From Xenorhabdus innexi (GTDB taxonomy: Bacteria > Pseudomonadota > Gammaproteobacteria > Enterobacterales > Enterobacteriaceae): 45,222 nucleotides of DNA. Positions 33,011 to 42,047 of this stretch are shown piece by piece; position 1 is the stretch's first letter, and each line of letters opens with the position of its first letter. Position numbers and translations under genes: made by a program. Below the pieces are notes generated by a model. The model saw only the letters and a list, made by a program, of their open reading frames with translations, was not told where the DNA came from and made no database searches. The stretch is from contig NZ_NIBU01000014.1 in assembly GCF_002632485.1 (NCBI RefSeq), positions 30,854 through 76,075 of the forward strand, written 5' to 3'.

Positions 33011-33415
33011 CTATTGACTGTACCCTGATAAGGCATCACGGATTTCCTGTGCAAGCACTTTAAGCACAGCGGTTTTGTTGTAGTCCAATGCCGGACGGAT
33101 AAAGGGGTTTGGTACCTGCTTAATCGTGCCCATCTCCTGCGCCAGTGCTTTCATACGGTGGGGTTTTGTCGGCCCCACGGTGATCATCACCCCGCCTGGG
33201 TATTTTTTCGATTTGGTTGAACGGATCTGAATGGCCTCCCGCAGATGGGAACCCTCATTTTTTCGGTTATAACCGGCGTGGGCAGCCATATCTTCTTTAA
33301 CGATTGCCATGGCAACTTTTCCGGCTTTGCGCAGGATGTGGGTCTGGAGATCACGGTCCAGTCCCTGCAATTTATGCCCCAACTCTGTCCATCCCGTTGT
33401 TTTTGCGGTGATCAT
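33011..33415 (-). CDS. HK97 gp10-like tail component
   Basis: A 134-residue protein of the HK97 gp10 family, a minor tail or neck component. I place the start at the ATG at 33415, overlapping the preceding stop (ATGA); the frame is open for 54 more codons upstream, antisense to nothing but inside the previous gene. The segment LGHKLQGLDRDLQTHILRKAGKVAMAIVKEDMAAHA is characteristic, as is VPNPFIRPALDYNKTAV near the C-terminus. Confidence 0.85.
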   Translation of the reverse strand: MITAKTTGWTELGHKLQGLDRDLQTHILRKAGKVAMAIVKEDMAAHAGYNRKNEGSHLREAIQIRSTKSKKYPGGVMITVGPTKPHRMKALAQEMGTIKQVPNPFIRPALDYNKTAVLKVLAQEIRDALSGYSQ

Positions 33416-33798
33416 GTCAGATGCTCCGTGTAAGTGATGATAAAGTCCCGTGTAATACGGTAACGCTTGCGGTTTTCCGTCAGTTCTTCTGCATTTTGGT
33501 ACAGTGCGCCGCGCGTCACGGCCTGTACCGGATAGTGTCCGATAAAACCGTGTTGCACCAACTCCCATGCTGAGCAAATTTTACCTTCCAGATTAAGGGC
33601 TTTTTTATAGTCATGCAGGATGAGACTGACTTGAAAGCGAGCCTCGATGAGTTGTGTGGCCGCCAATCCAGAATTGAATTTCGCGTCACTGATACGCTGG
33701 TAGGTCACGCCCTCTAACACGCTGGACGGCAGTATCAGCGGATAGACAGGCAGCCCGGTTAATCGCGTTAAATCGGCTTGAAGTTCAGGTTCTATCAT
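33412..33798 (-). CDS. DUF3168-like tail completion protein
   Basis: A 128-residue protein starting at the ATG at 33798 (MIEPELQADLTRLTG). Its place between the head closure gene and the gp10-like gene, its length and the segment YPLILPSSVLEGVTYQRISDAKFNSGLAATQLIEARFQVSL fit the DUF3168/tail completion family. It overlaps both neighbours by 4-14 bp, as in a compact structural operon. The extra 36 codons of upstream open frame are not used in my call because they lie within the preceding gene. Confidence 0.78.
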   Translation of the reverse strand: MIEPELQADLTRLTGLPVYPLILPSSVLEGVTYQRISDAKFNSGLAATQLIEARFQVSLILHDYKKALNLEGKICSAWELVQHGFIGHYPVQAVTRGALYQNAEELTENRKRYRITRDFIITYTEHLT

Positions 33799-34111
33799 GA
33801 CGAATATCCGCCTCCGTGGTGATAACGGCACGGTCAGTGCGATTGCGGTCGACGGCGCGAACGGTAAACAGCCGTCCCTGATGTTCAACCAACCAATCAG
33901 GTTCAATGTCTTTTCTTGGCCTGACGATAAATTGTTGCACCTCGATCACCTGTGGCTGATCAGCCGTGCGGATTTTCCGGTGGGACAGAGCTTCCGCCCG
34001 TGCCCAAGTTTCAGTGACATAGGCTCGCCCAATGATTTCCGCACCCAGATCATCACGGTTTTTGACAGGGCGGAACAGTTTAATGCGATAGCGAAGTGAG
34101 CCGGCTTTCAT
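33785..34111 (-). CDS. Phage head closure / head-tail joining protein
   Basis: A 108-residue protein from the ATG at 34111 (MKAGSLRYRIKLFRPVKNRDDLGAEI). This opening and the later ETWARAEALSHRKIRTADQPQVIEVQQFIVRPRKDI are typical of SPP1 gp16/HK97-like head-tail joining proteins, which close the portal after packaging. It overlaps the DUF3168-like gene by 14 bp and follows the connector gene after 10 bp. Confidence 0.87.
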   Translation of the reverse strand: MKAGSLRYRIKLFRPVKNRDDLGAEIIGRAYVTETWARAEALSHRKIRTADQPQVIEVQQFIVRPRKDIEPDWLVEHQGRLFTVRAVDRNRTDRAVITTEADIRHDRT

Positions 34112-34121
34112 CAGCATTCTC

Positions 34122-34424
34122 CTATAGAGGAATAAAACGGTAAGGTTCCAGCAACGCTTTAAATCCGGTGGGTAAGGCTTGTGCCTCCCGGTTTTCATAC
34201 CAGTAACCGACCACCAGCATAATGGCCAGTGTCACATCGTCAGTCGCTAACAGACCGTCCGGATCATCCTCCGGCACAGCGTTCTCATACAGGCGGCGAT
34301 TGAGGTAGCTTTCGGCCCGTTTAATGGCGGCGAGGGAATAAGTGTTTAATAAATCATCTTCGGTGTGATTATCACTGTCGATACGGCACTGCTGCCGAAG
34401 TAAGTCAAGGGTGGGAAAAGGCAT
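34122..34424 (-). CDS. HK97 gp6-like head-tail connector
   Basis: A 100-residue mostly helical protein of the phage gp6-like connector family, which forms a ring below the portal. The segments RQQCRIDSDNHTEDDLLNTYSLAAIKRAESYLNRRLYE and VTLAIMLVVGYWYENREA are characteristic. It lies 21 bp after the end of the interrupted capsid gene. Confidence 0.88.
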   Translation of the reverse strand: MPFPTLDLLRQQCRIDSDNHTEDDLLNTYSLAAIKRAESYLNRRLYENAVPEDDPDGLLATDDVTLAIMLVVGYWYENREAQALPTGFKALLEPYRFIPL

Positions 34425-34445
34425 GCCATCTCCTGATAAAGCCGA

Positions 34446-35813
34446 TCACGCCTTGCTTTCTGGTGCTTTCAGCAGTTTCATCGCGTTGCTGTCCACCAGC
34501 AGGGAACCCACCCGCTTGGTGGTGTAGAAGTGGATAAACGGCTTGTGGGTGTACGGATCACGCAGCATACGTACACCCAGCCTGTCCAAAATGGTGTAGC
34601 AACGTTTAAAGTTACCGAACACCACCGGCACGGCACCGACGCCCAAATCCGCAAACTGTTCGTTTTCCGCGATACCGTAGCCCAGCAGCGCAGAGGGCTG
34701 TCCCAGTTGCAAACCCGGCTGCCACAGGTAATTGCCCTGACTGTCTTTCAGCGTGCGTACCTGAAATAACAGGTTGTTGTTCATCATGAATTTCGCCCCG
34801 TTGCGGTATGGCTTGCGCAGGGTGTAGATCAGTTTCAGGATGTCGTCTGCCGTGACCTCGGTGGGCTTTTTCAGCAACAGGTGCTGCAACGTACCCCATT
34901 GACGATCCTTGTCGTCCAGCGCTTCACTACCGTACGCCAGCAGGCCTTTTGGCTTGTTCTTGCCGTCGCCGTGGGTAAAAGCGCTTTCCTCCTGCTCAGC
35001 AAACTCCTGTGTCAGTTCAGTCAAACTTAACTACCACCTACTGAAGTAGGTGGGTTAGCGCACTTCGGTGCCGACGACTGAAAGTCGTCGAACCACGCAC
35101 CTCGTAAACGCGCGTAGGTCAAAGAATTAAAGTCAAAGTCACCGTCTAAAGACGGTGGTTTTAAACCTTTCATATGGAAAAATAAAGGCTTCCACATCGA
35201 AAAAGGCATCATCCAGCATGGTCTGGGTGGCAGCCGGGTTACCGTAAATTTCCCCCCAGATGGGTTCGATCGGTGCCAGCTTTGGCGTTTTCGTTTCCGG
35301 GCGTTCGTCGGTTTCACCGACCCAGCCACTGTTGGTGCCACCCTGATTGATCAGGCGCTTAAAGTTGGGGTTACCGACGGAGACCACGTTACACTCCGCG
35401 CGCATCACCACTTCGTCTTTCAGGGCACTGATGATATTGCGATCCAGCTCTTCCGGTACGGCATAGCCCCCTTCAGGATCGGTCGTGGTCTGCATCGCTT
35501 TTTGTTCCAGTTCTGCCAGCCCGTCTTCGCGCCCCTTACGGATAAATTGAGCAAATGCAGTTTTGTGCTCACTCACTGCCTTGTTGTTGCTGCCACCAGC
35601 CGGACGTTTCAACCCCGCCAGCTCTTCTTCCAACGCGGTTTTCAGGGTATCCAGCTCGCTGAGTTTGCCGTTCAAGTTTTCCACCTGTCCGGCCAGTTTG
35701 CCTTTTTCCGCCTCAATCGCGTCAATGCGCTGATCGTTTTTCTGCCGGAACTCGTCGAAACGCTGCTGAATTTCCTGCGCGACCTGTTGTACATCTTTGA
35801 CTTCAATAGCCAT
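34446..35813 (-). pseudogene. Major capsid protein (HK97 gp5-like), interrupted
   Basis: The gene encodes the HK97-fold shell protein with its N-terminal delta (scaffold) domain, but it is split. The 5' part (35813 down to about 35184) gives a coiled-coil delta domain (about 1-80), then ALKDEVVMRAECNVVSVGNPNFKRLINQGG and MLDDAFFDVEA; it then reads into an insertion and stops at 35139. The 3' part resumes at 35024 with LTELTQEFAEQEESAFTHGD and KNKPKGLLAY, continues to the end of the fold, and is otherwise undamaged. Excising about 159 bp (35025-35183) would restore one frame of about 400 codons. As it stands no full capsid subunit can be made, so the prophage is probably defective unless the insertion is removed. 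Confidence 0.92.
35025..35183. mobile_element. Hairpin-rich insertion, IS200/IS605-like MITE
   Basis: About 159 bp of non-coding DNA that interrupts the capsid gene. It contains four near-perfect hairpins: CCACCTACT/AGTAGGTGG (35034-35053), GCAC-TTCG-GTGC (35060-35071), CGACGACT-GAA-AGTCGTCG (35072-35090) and CACCGTCT-AA-AGACGGTG (35140-35157). No terminal inverted repeat or target duplication is seen. Ends carrying subterminal hairpins and no duplication are the signature of IS200/IS605 elements, and the central hairpins recall the 3' end of TnpB-associated guide RNAs. No transposase or TnpB frame fits, so it would be a passive derivative. The family is inferred from structure, not from a search. 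Confidence 0.7.
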
Positions 35814-35825
35814 AAAAAACTCCGG

Positions 35826-36482
35826 TTAGTTAAAATGTAATGATTTCAGTGCAGTTAATGCGTTGTCGGCTTCAGCATCCTTCAAAGAGAGTGCGCTGTA
35901 ACCCGCTGACATAAAAGCCTTGGCCTGCATACGAGAAAGGCCGATATCGCGCAGCACCCGCTCAATGCCATCAGAAGTGGGAATATCGCCCCGCGCCAAG
36001 GCCGATTTGACGTTGCTGACCCGGGCATCATCATTGGCGGGGAAAGTCACTAAGCTCACTTCCCATAAATCGAGATCTTTCAGTAAAAAAGCCGCTTTGG
36101 TTCGGTCATATTCGCCCTCTTTCAGCACATAACCGATAGACAGGCCGGAGAGCGAACCGGCTTTCATATGCGCGTGTGCCCGTCTTGCCAGCGGATCATC
36201 TTCAATCAGCAGTCGTCCTTTGAGATACAGCCCGGTCTCGTCTTCTCTCATTTCGGTGTAGATACCGATGGGTTCATCCATCCGGTGCTGCCAGAGCAAA
36301 GCGGGTAAGCTGCCTTTTTCACGCCAAAGCTTGAGGGTATTGGTAAAGGCACCGGGTAACACGATATCGTCGGTACTGTCTTTCAGGCCGAATACCGAGC
36401 CATACCCTTCAAACTCACCGGTATCACTGACAGATTTCACGTTCAAAGGCATATCAAGCCGTTGTTTGATTATCATCGACAT
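35826..36482 (-). CDS. HK97-family prohead protease
   Basis: A 218-residue capsid maturation protease. The opening GEFEGYGSVFGLKDSTDDIVLPGAFTNTL, then ALLWQHRMDEPIGIY (the His of the catalytic pair) and GSLSGLSIGYVL (Ser motif) mark the U35/HK97 gp4 family. It removes the delta domain from the capsid subunit. It lies between portal and capsid genes, as in HK97, with 14 bp to the portal gene. It looks intact although its substrate gene is interrupted. Confidence 0.93.
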   Translation of the reverse strand: MSMIIKQRLDMPLNVKSVSDTGEFEGYGSVFGLKDSTDDIVLPGAFTNTLKLWREKGSLPALLWQHRMDEPIGIYTEMREDETGLYLKGRLLIEDDPLARRAHAHMKAGSLSGLSIGYVLKEGEYDRTKAAFLLKDLDLWEVSLVTFPANDDARVSNVKSALARGDIPTSDGIERVLRDIGLSRMQAKAFMSAGYSALSLKDAEADNALTALKSLHFN

Positions 36483-36496
36483 GGCGTTCTTCCTCT

Positions 36497-37687
36497 CTAT
36501 TTCGGCGTTTGTTCCGGTTTCGTGGTCATATTCATCGGCGTAAGATAAATATCACCGCCCTCGCGGGGGTTGAGTTCTTCCAGTTCCCGGCATTCGTTCG
36601 GCGCGTAAATGCCCCAGTTAATGCCGGTGGCGTAGGCTTCAAAGCGGGATTTCATATCCCCGCGCAGCAAAGCCCCCGTGTTGAATTTGGCGTAGAACTG
36701 CCCCTGTTTATTAGCATTGATCAGACCGGCATTAATACGCTGCTCAATCCGCGTGAGATAAGGCACCAGCGAATAATTGATAAAGCCGATCCCCAGATTT
36801 TCGATATTGTTAAAAGTGGCACGGTCAGTGTTCTGCACCATATGCAGTGGCACCCGGAAGATGCGGCAGATTTCTTCCAGCTGAAACTTACGGGTTTCCA
36901 GAAACTGCGCATCTTCAGCGGACAGGCTGATTTGATGCCATTTCAGCCCCATCTCCAGGATCATCGGCTTATGGGCATTGACCAGCCCCTGATGGCGGGC
37001 CTCAAAATCCGTTTTCAGCCGCTGATACGCCTCGTCTTTCAGTGCCTGATCGGTTTGCAGTACGCCACTGGTGACAGCCCCGTTGCCAAACAACCGTGAA
37101 CCGTGCTCTTCGGTGGCCAGCCCCAGCCCTATCGCTTGTCGGGCATAGGTAATGGGGCTTAATCCACTCAGTCCATCTAGCGTGAAAATACGCACATGCC
37201 AGAGTTCATCCTGTGTCAGCGTCCGGCTTTCTCCGTTCGGGAAGGTGATTTGATATTCAGGTTGCCAATCGTGATTCAGCTTGGAAACTACGACACCGGG
37301 ATCGAGTGGCAGCAGCTCTACCACTTCCCCCAACACTTTCACTTTGTAAGCGTAGAAATTGCCCCGCAGGCACAGGCAGGCAATCAGCAACTCCCAGAAT
37401 TCCTGTGGGGTCATGTAATGATTGGGTTTGACCGACAGCAGTTTATGCAACCGCTCGTCAATGGCTCGCCGGTTGCCGCGTGCTAATTGTTCATACAGCG
37501 AACAGGGCAACATGCCGACGGATTCCGCCAGTACCCGAACGCAACTGAACACAGCGGTGAGCTGCATGGCTAACTGGGGGCTAACCCGCCGTCCGCTGTA
37601 GGTGCTATAGGAAAGACCAATCAGTTCACTTAACTCACGGGAAGTTAGGGATTCGGTAGATTTGCGAAACAGGCCGGGGAAAAACAT
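36497..37687 (-). CDS. HK97-family portal protein
   Basis: A 396-residue portal protein. I use the ATG at 37687, after AAGGAGG, rather than the GTG one codon upstream. Family features are the segment GLSYSTYSGRRVSPQLAMQLTAVFSCVRVLAESVGMLP at the N-terminus, FPNGESRTLTQDELWHVR, the ERHLxx-like FGNGAVTSGVLQTDQALKDEA and CRIFRVPLHMVQNTDRATFNNIENLGIGF. Portals form the dodecameric vertex through which DNA is packaged. The stop codon of the small membrane gene upstream overlaps its start. Confidence 0.93.
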   Translation of the reverse strand: MFFPGLFRKSTESLTSRELSELIGLSYSTYSGRRVSPQLAMQLTAVFSCVRVLAESVGMLPCSLYEQLARGNRRAIDERLHKLLSVKPNHYMTPQEFWELLIACLCLRGNFYAYKVKVLGEVVELLPLDPGVVVSKLNHDWQPEYQITFPNGESRTLTQDELWHVRIFTLDGLSGLSPITYARQAIGLGLATEEHGSRLFGNGAVTSGVLQTDQALKDEAYQRLKTDFEARHQGLVNAHKPMILEMGLKWHQISLSAEDAQFLETRKFQLEEICRIFRVPLHMVQNTDRATFNNIENLGIGFINYSLVPYLTRIEQRINAGLINANKQGQFYAKFNTGALLRGDMKSRFEAYATGINWGIYAPNECRELEELNPREGGDIYLTPMNMTTKPEQTPK

Positions 37688-37863
37688 CACGCCTCCTTAT
37701 CGGGGTTTTGGCTCAACATACGTGAAACCAGATACGACCAGCCGAGGCACAACACACCGGACACCATAAATCCGGCCGCCGGTAACAGCAGCCATGCCCC
37801 GTAAGACAGCAAAGCGCCGCCCGCCAGCCCGATGAACAGGGCAGCCACAATGAATATTTTCAT
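37687..37863 (-). CDS. Small membrane protein between terminase and portal
   Basis: A 58-residue protein. It opens with MKIFIVAALFIGLAGGALL and has two hydrophobic segments (about 3-20 and 24-42), then a short polar tail ending in NPDKEA. Its TGA overlaps the portal start. Small two-helix proteins of this kind are often found here in HK97-like prophages; the function is unknown. The gene is too short to be noticed by length alone, but its start lies 9 bp after the terminase stop. Confidence 0.65.
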   Translation of the reverse strand: MKIFIVAALFIGLAGGALLSYGAWLLLPAAGFMVSGVLCLGWSYLVSRMLSQNPDKEA

Positions 37864-37872
37864 GAAAAGACC

Positions 37873-39603
37873 TTAAAGTGAGCGAACACCGTAGGAGATC
37901 AAATGATCTGAAAGAGTGGGGGCTTCGTGCAATATAGCTCGCCCCATTGCCATTATCAGTGCTACCGCCCCATCAATTTTGCTGTCTTTATGCTCTTTGA
38001 TAGGGCGCACAATGTCGTCATTGCCCCCCAGCGTTTTCCCGACAACATTGCTGATACACCAGGACATTATCGGATGACCGTCATGATGGAAACGCCCGGA
38101 CTGGATGGCGGCCTCCAGCTCTTTCATTGGATCGCTCATATGGGGGAAATTCTGGGTAATGATAATGGGATTAATGCCCTCATCCGCCAGCGCATGCGAT
38201 AAGCCGGTTGCCCCAAAGGGGTCAATCGGGGCTTCATTGACCGGATTCAGGTGGCAAGCCAGTTTGGCTTCTTCAAGGATATAGCGGTAATCCACTTCAG
38301 CCCCTTCCGTGACGGTCAGCAACCTCATTTCTACCCATTTTTGAAAACGCTCGGCACTGCGCCGGTTCTCATTCTGCTCCACGCTGTAAACGGTGTCATA
38401 GGGCACCCAGAAACGCGGGGCAATACTGTAAAAATGACGTTTGCCGTCGATTTCACGCGAAAAAAGCCGCGCCATGCTGTTCATGTCCAGCTTGCGGGCG
38501 AGGTCAAAAGCCAAAAAACAAGGCTGGCCCGCGAATTGCTCCAGCGTCAGTGAAGTGTCTTCGCACTGTTTCCAGTTCACCATATTGAAGTACGCCTCCC
38601 GAGCAGACACCCAGATATTCAGGTGCTTGGTTTTAAAGACGCTGGCTAAACGCGGGTTATTCAGGGCCCGCTGCTGCTGACTCAGCAAAAAGTCCGCATA
38701 GACCGAGACCCCCATATTGGGATTGGCTTTGCGTAACACTGCCGGTGAAGTCCAGTCATCCCCTTCATCCACGGTATAGATCACCCCGAACAGCTCCTCA
38801 TTGGGCACATTGCCAGACAGCATCTCAATCACTTCACGCCGCTTGTCATAGCAAGAGCCTTCAATGTTGTAACCTGCGGTCGTGATCGCCCACATCAATG
38901 GCTGACGCCGCGCGCCCATCCCCGTCAGCATGGTGGTATACAGGTCATCGGTATCATGTTCATGATATTCATCCACAATGGCACAACTGGGAGACTGCCC
39001 GTCACCGGGATTGCCAATCAGCGGCTCAAACCGCGCCCCGTCTGCCGGGCGGTTCATATTGGCAGCATTCACTTCAATGCCGAACGCTTCCACCAACATC
39101 GGCGTGCGCCTGCACATCAATCGCGCAGGCCGGAATACCTCCCACGCCTGTTTCTCTGAGGTCGCGCCGGCATACACCTCCGCGCCGAATTCGTCATCAC
39201 AGGTAAAGCAATACAGTGCCACCCCCGCCGAAATCGCCGACTTACCATTTTTACGGGGAATTTCGGTATACACCTCCCGAAAACGACGTAACCGGCTGCC
39301 TTTATGCACCCAGCCAAAGACCGAGCAGACAATAAACAGTTGCCATGACTCCAGCGTGATCGGCATCCGCTTAAACGCCCATTCGCCTTTGGTGTGCGGC
39401 AATAGCTGGATAAATTTCGCGGCACGTTCGGCCAAATCTTTATCGAAGCGGTATTTGAACGGGCGGCTCTTCTCCTGCTGCAGATTATCCAAATGCCGCT
39501 GACAGGCTTCCCTGACATAGCGACCGACGCTCAGTTTGCCGCGCACCACATCACGGGCATACTGGTTCGCCGCATTGACATTCGGATAGGCTTTACGGCT
39601 CAT
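37873..39603 (-). CDS. terL: Terminase large subunit
   Basis: A 576-residue packaging motor of the Terminase_1 / phage-terminase family. The ATPase region shows [14 protein letters not shown] (Walker A, about 115-127) and [15 protein letters not shown] (Walker B). The nuclease part has [19 protein letters not shown] (first acidic ligand). The C-terminus carries [21 protein letters not shown] and a final conserved Asp region. It overlaps terS by 4 bp. It translocates DNA into the prohead and cuts the concatemer. Complete. Confidence 0.94.
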   Translation of the reverse strand: MSRKAYPNVNAANQYARDVVRGKLSVGRYVREACQRHLDNLQQEKSRPFKYRFDKDLAERAAKFIQLLPHTKGEWAFKRMPITLESWQLFIVCSVFGWVHKGSRLRRFREVYTEIPRKNGKSAISAGVALYCFTCDDEFGAEVYAGATSEKQAWEVFRPARLMCRRTPMLVEAFGIEVNAANMNRPADGARFEPLIGNPGDGQSPSCAIVDEYHEHDTDDLYTTMLTGMGARRQPLMWAITTAGYNIEGSCYDKRREVIEMLSGNVPNEELFGVIYTVDEGDDWTSPAVLRKANPNMGVSVYADFLLSQQQRALNNPRLASVFKTKHLNIWVSAREAYFNMVNWKQCEDTSLTLEQFAGQPCFLAFDLARKLDMNSMARLFSREIDGKRHFYSIAPRFWVPYDTVYSVEQNENRRSAERFQKWVEMRLLTVTEGAEVDYRYILEEAKLACHLNPVNEAPIDPFGATGLSHALADEGINPIIITQNFPHMSDPMKELEAAIQSGRFHHDGHPIMSWCISNVVGKTLGGNDDIVRPIKEHKDSKIDGAVALIMAMGRAILHEAPTLSDHLISYGVRSL

Positions 39604-40094
39604 GATGAAATCATCCGGATAAACGGATTGTCTGTTTTAGCCTGACCCGCCGCGCCCATCAGACGCTGACGACTGCTCGGATCTAATCCCAGCAGGGCAC
39701 CGGTGGTATCCATTTCAGACTGCTGCTCTTTTTTGGCGGTCAGCTCCGGGTTTTTAATCGGCCCACCGGTTGCGCCGGTGACCGTATTGCCCTGTCGGGC
39801 GATATTGATCACCGCATTGCGCCAGAACTGGTAAGCCACACACCAGCGTTCAAGTACCGCGAGATCGGTCACACAAAGTAACCCCTGTGCGCACAGTTCT
39901 TGGCTGGTCAGTTCCCACATCACTACGGCCAGCGACATGTTACTGTCGACAAACCAGTCTGGCGGTGAAACGTTCAATAATGGGGTAAAAGTCGGTTCAT
40001 CGCGGTTCAGTTTGCGCTTACCCGGATTGCCTGCCAGTGCCTTGCGCGCCGTCGGTTTAGGGCGACGACCTGATTTCCCCGCCGTTCCCGCCAT
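39600..40094 (-). CDS. terS: Terminase small subunit (P27 family)
   Basis: A 164-residue P27-type small terminase. The opening [30 protein letters not shown] is a hallmark, followed by [24 protein letters not shown] and a DNA-binding helical core. It recognises the cos or pac region for packaging. It overlaps terL by 4 bp. A terminator and the HNH gene lie directly upstream. Confidence 0.92.
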   Translation of the reverse strand: MAGTAGKSGRRPKPTARKALAGNPGKRKLNRDEPTFTPLLNVSPPDWFVDSNMSLAVVMWELTSQELCAQGLLCVTDLAVLERWCVAYQFWRNAVINIARQGNTVTGATGGPIKNPELTAKKEQQSEMDTTGALLGLDPSSRQRLMGAAGQAKTDNPFIRMISS

Positions 40095-40172
40095 ACGCAG
40101 CCCCTCCCGTGTTCAAAAACAGTGAAAGATCCGTAAAAAGCACCCGATTTAAATTTCATTTTTCGCGGGCAT

Positions 40173-40192
40173 AAAAAAAGCCCCAAGGGGGC
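40173..40192 (-). terminator. Terminator between HNH and terS
   Basis: GCCCC (40180-40184) and GGGGC (40188-40192) form a GC-rich stem. On the minus strand it is followed by seven T (40173-40179). It lies about 50 bp past the HNH stop and 80 bp before terS, separating the two units. The cos region, if present, would be nearby. Confidence 0.7.
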
Positions 40193-40240
40193 GGTCCCCT
40201 GAGGCGAGAGAGGCAGGGATTTGACCCGCCCCTCCCTTCT

Positions 40241-40591
40241 TCAGCGTAATCGCTCTGTCGCAGTCTTCTGTCGATGACAGGCTTCGCACAACAATTGCAG
40301 GTTGCTTAACGCATCCGTGCCGCCATGGGCTTTGGGTTGGATATGATCAACCGTCGTCCCTGTGACCGCTCGTCCCTGCCGTAAGCAGGGCCGGCACAAA
40401 TGATTATCCCGTTGTTTGACTGAAATTTTTAATTTATCCCACTGGCTGCCATAACCGCGAGCATGCCGGCTTTTGCCTTGCTGATAGCGTTGCCAGCCGG
40501 TGTGCTGGTGGTCAGTACAGTAGCCGCTGCGTTCGATGGTAGTTTTGGGGCAGCCTTGCTTGCGACAGGCTCGGGGAATACGGGGTGGCAT
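40241..40591 (-). CDS. Phage HNH endonuclease
   Basis: A 116-residue HNH nuclease starting at the ATG at 40591 after GGAGGG. Zinc-binding Cys pairs surround GYGSQWDKLKISVKQRDNHLCRPCLRQG, and the catalytic HNH run is TVDHIQPKAHGGTDALSNLQLLCEACHRQK. HNH proteins next to terminase genes in HK97-like phages are needed together with TerL for cos cleavage. Length and position fit that class. A strong terminator follows. Confidence 0.92.
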   Translation of the reverse strand: MPPRIPRACRKQGCPKTTIERSGYCTDHQHTGWQRYQQGKSRHARGYGSQWDKLKISVKQRDNHLCRPCLRQGRAVTGTTVDHIQPKAHGGTDALSNLQLLCEACHRQKTATERLR

Positions 40592-40610
40592 GTTCCGCCC
40601 TCCAGATAGC

Positions 40611-40632
40611 AAAAAACCACCAACAGGTGGTT
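40611..40632 (-). terminator. Terminator after the cupin gene
   Basis: AACCACC (40615-40621) pairs with GGTGGTT (40626-40632) around a 4-base loop. On the minus strand it is followed by a T run (40611-40616). It lies about 90 bp past the cupin stop and just before the HNH ribosome binding site. Confidence 0.65.
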
Positions 40633-40720
40633 AAATAATGTACTCAATAAAAATACCACTAGCGTCAACGGGTAGCAGGGGATATGCTGTATTTATTGAA
40701 AATGTTAACGGTTTTTTCTA

Positions 40721-41032
40721 CTAAATACTGCCTTCTTTCTCTATTACCAATATTCTTGCTTCACCTATTGGATAAGCTACATGCTCAGTTCCAATAGAAG
40801 CGTAAAATATATCTCCTGTTTTTAATTTGGCGATTTTTTCCTGTCCTTTTTCTTTATAGTGCATATCAACATTTCCATCCATGACCGCAAACACTTCTTC
40901 ACCCTCGTTGATATGCCATATATAAGGTTGATTAGTCCAATGAAGTTTTACGGTAACGCCATCAAGATTCGAGATCAACCGAGAATCCCATGCTCGCTCA
41001 GATTTAAAATCTTTACTTTTTATATGCTCCAT
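40721..41032 (-). CDS. Small cupin-domain protein
   Basis: A 103-residue single-domain cupin. The two conserved motifs are visible: YIWHINEGEEVFAVMDGNVDMHY (first motif with His and Glu ligands) and LKTGDIFYASIGTEHVAYPIGEARILVIEKEG (second motif with His). The substrate is unknown; small cupins of this type are metal-binding and can be isomerases, dioxygenases or sugar-binding. It lies between the lysis cassette and the packaging genes, on the same strand but with its own terminator, so it is probably a moron acquired from the bacterial chromosome. Its base composition is more AT-rich than the phage genes around it. Confidence 0.82.
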   Translation of the reverse strand: MEHIKSKDFKSERAWDSRLISNLDGVTVKLHWTNQPYIWHINEGEEVFAVMDGNVDMHYKEKGQEKIAKLKTGDIFYASIGTEHVAYPIGEARILVIEKEGSI

Positions 41033-41142
41033 AAACCAAGATTCGCCTCTATTAATTACATATTATTAACATACTATATAATCTATATTATCGACACTGC
41101 ATCCTGACATATTCCCGCAATCTCAGAATTCATTTTCTCTGA

Positions 41143-41616
41143 TTATGGTGTTGGTTTTCCGTGATTTCCTCTGCATCCAGTACTCACATATTCCTGCAAA
41201 TATTTTAATTTTGCCCGGTCGTTGATGATGCCTTCTCGAATATCGAGAACAGTTGATCCAATTTCTCCAGTGAGTTCGACGGTGGTTGCATCGACCACGC
41301 TGCCGGAGGCAGTGCTTTCAAACACGGGACAACTGGCTTGGATGCGCAGCTTGCGACGACCAGCGGCAACATCAGCCCGAAGAGTGTCAATTTCAGTCTT
41401 GGCATTGGCGAGATCCTGAGTGTGTTTGCTATCCAGTTCATGCAGCATCTCAATATGTGTGTTCTGGTAGTTAATGGTATCGGTCAGTTGCTGGATCTCA
41501 GTTATCTGGTCGTTATTGATGCCGAGCTGTTTCTTATACCCAGAACGGTATAAGAAGGCTGATGCTGAGGCAATAACCAAGGCAATAACCGTACCCTTGG
41601 TGACATTGAGCTTCAT
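41143..41616 (-). CDS. Rz-like inner-membrane spanin subunit
   Basis: A 157-residue spanin inner-membrane subunit. A single membrane anchor lies at about 8-25 (GTVIALVIASASAFLY), followed by a periplasmic coiled coil (about 35-90, Gln/Asp/Asn-rich) and a C-terminal globular part with Cys residues (RIQASCPVF, STGCRG). It fuses inner and outer membranes at the end of lysis, with the Rz1-like lipoprotein encoded inside it in another frame. It overlaps the lysozyme stop by 4 bp. Confidence 0.87.
   Translation of the reverse strand: MKLNVTKGTVIALVIASASAFLYRSGYKKQLGINNDQITEIQQLTDTINYQNTHIEMLHELDSKHTQDLANAKTEIDTLRADVAAGRRKLRIQASCPVFESTASGSVVDATTVELTGEIGSTVLDIREGIINDRAKLKYLQEYVSTGCRGNHGKPTP
41205..41405 (-). 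CDS. Rz1-like outer-membrane spanin lipoprotein
   Basis: A 66-residue lipoprotein starting at MPRLKLTLFGLMLPLVVASC, with lipobox VASC and Cys20 as the lipidation site. The mature part is short and Pro-rich (PCLKALPPAAWSMQPPSN). The gene lies entirely inside the Rz-like gene in a different frame, as in lambda-type spanins. The open frame extends 16 codons upstream of this ATG, but the signal peptide fixes the start. Confidence 0.85.
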   Translation of the reverse strand: MPRLKLTLFGLMLPLVVASCASKPVVPCLKALPPAAWSMQPPSNSLEKLDQLFSIFEKASSTTGQN

Positions 41617-42047
41617 GATAAAAACATCTGGCGTTCAGATGCCCTGCGATTATCCAACCCACGCATCACCTTGCCTGCTGCTTTATTCCAGTGGGAAAAC
41701 TCTGCCGCTGTACCAGTGTAATCACCTTGATTGAGCTTCTTCAATAACGTCGAGCCGGAAAAGTTACCGCTACCACAATTGAAGATAAACGAGCACAAAG
41801 CATCGAACTGGCCTTGATTCAAAGGAACTTTGACCCATTGCCTTAATGTGGTGTAAATAGGTTGGAGATCATCATGCAAGAATGCTTCAGCCTGCTGCTC
41901 TGTAATCACATCACCTTTTTTAACCCCTTTGGTATGACCGTAACCAATTGTCCACGGAATACCGCCAGTTGCGGGATCGGGGTAGGCTTTCAGTTTCAGA
42001 CCTTCATACTGTTTAATACACTCAAGGCCTTTATCGCTGATTTCCAT
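41613..42047 (-). CDS. Phage lysozyme (GH24 endolysin)
   Basis: A 144-residue T4-type lysozyme that hydrolyses peptidoglycan. Catalytic residues Glu15 ([10 protein letters not shown]), Asp24 (AYPDPATG) and Thr33 (PWTIGYGHT) are in the expected order, and the C-terminal part has [18 protein letters not shown] and [20 protein letters not shown], all typical. No signal peptide or SAR sequence, so it needs the holin. Its start overlaps the end of the holin gene by 17 bp. Confidence 0.94.
   Translation of the reverse strand: MEISDKGLECIKQYEGLKLKAYPDPATGGIPWTIGYGHTKGVKKGDVITEQQAEAFLHDDLQPIYTTLRQWVKVPLNQGQFDALCSFIFNCGSGNFSGSTLLKKLNQGDYTGTAAEFSHWNKAAGKVMRGLDNRRASERQMFLS

Noticed and set aside
36509-37099. 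196-codon plus-strand frame across the portal gene
   Set aside because: It is an antisense shadow of the well-supported portal gene.
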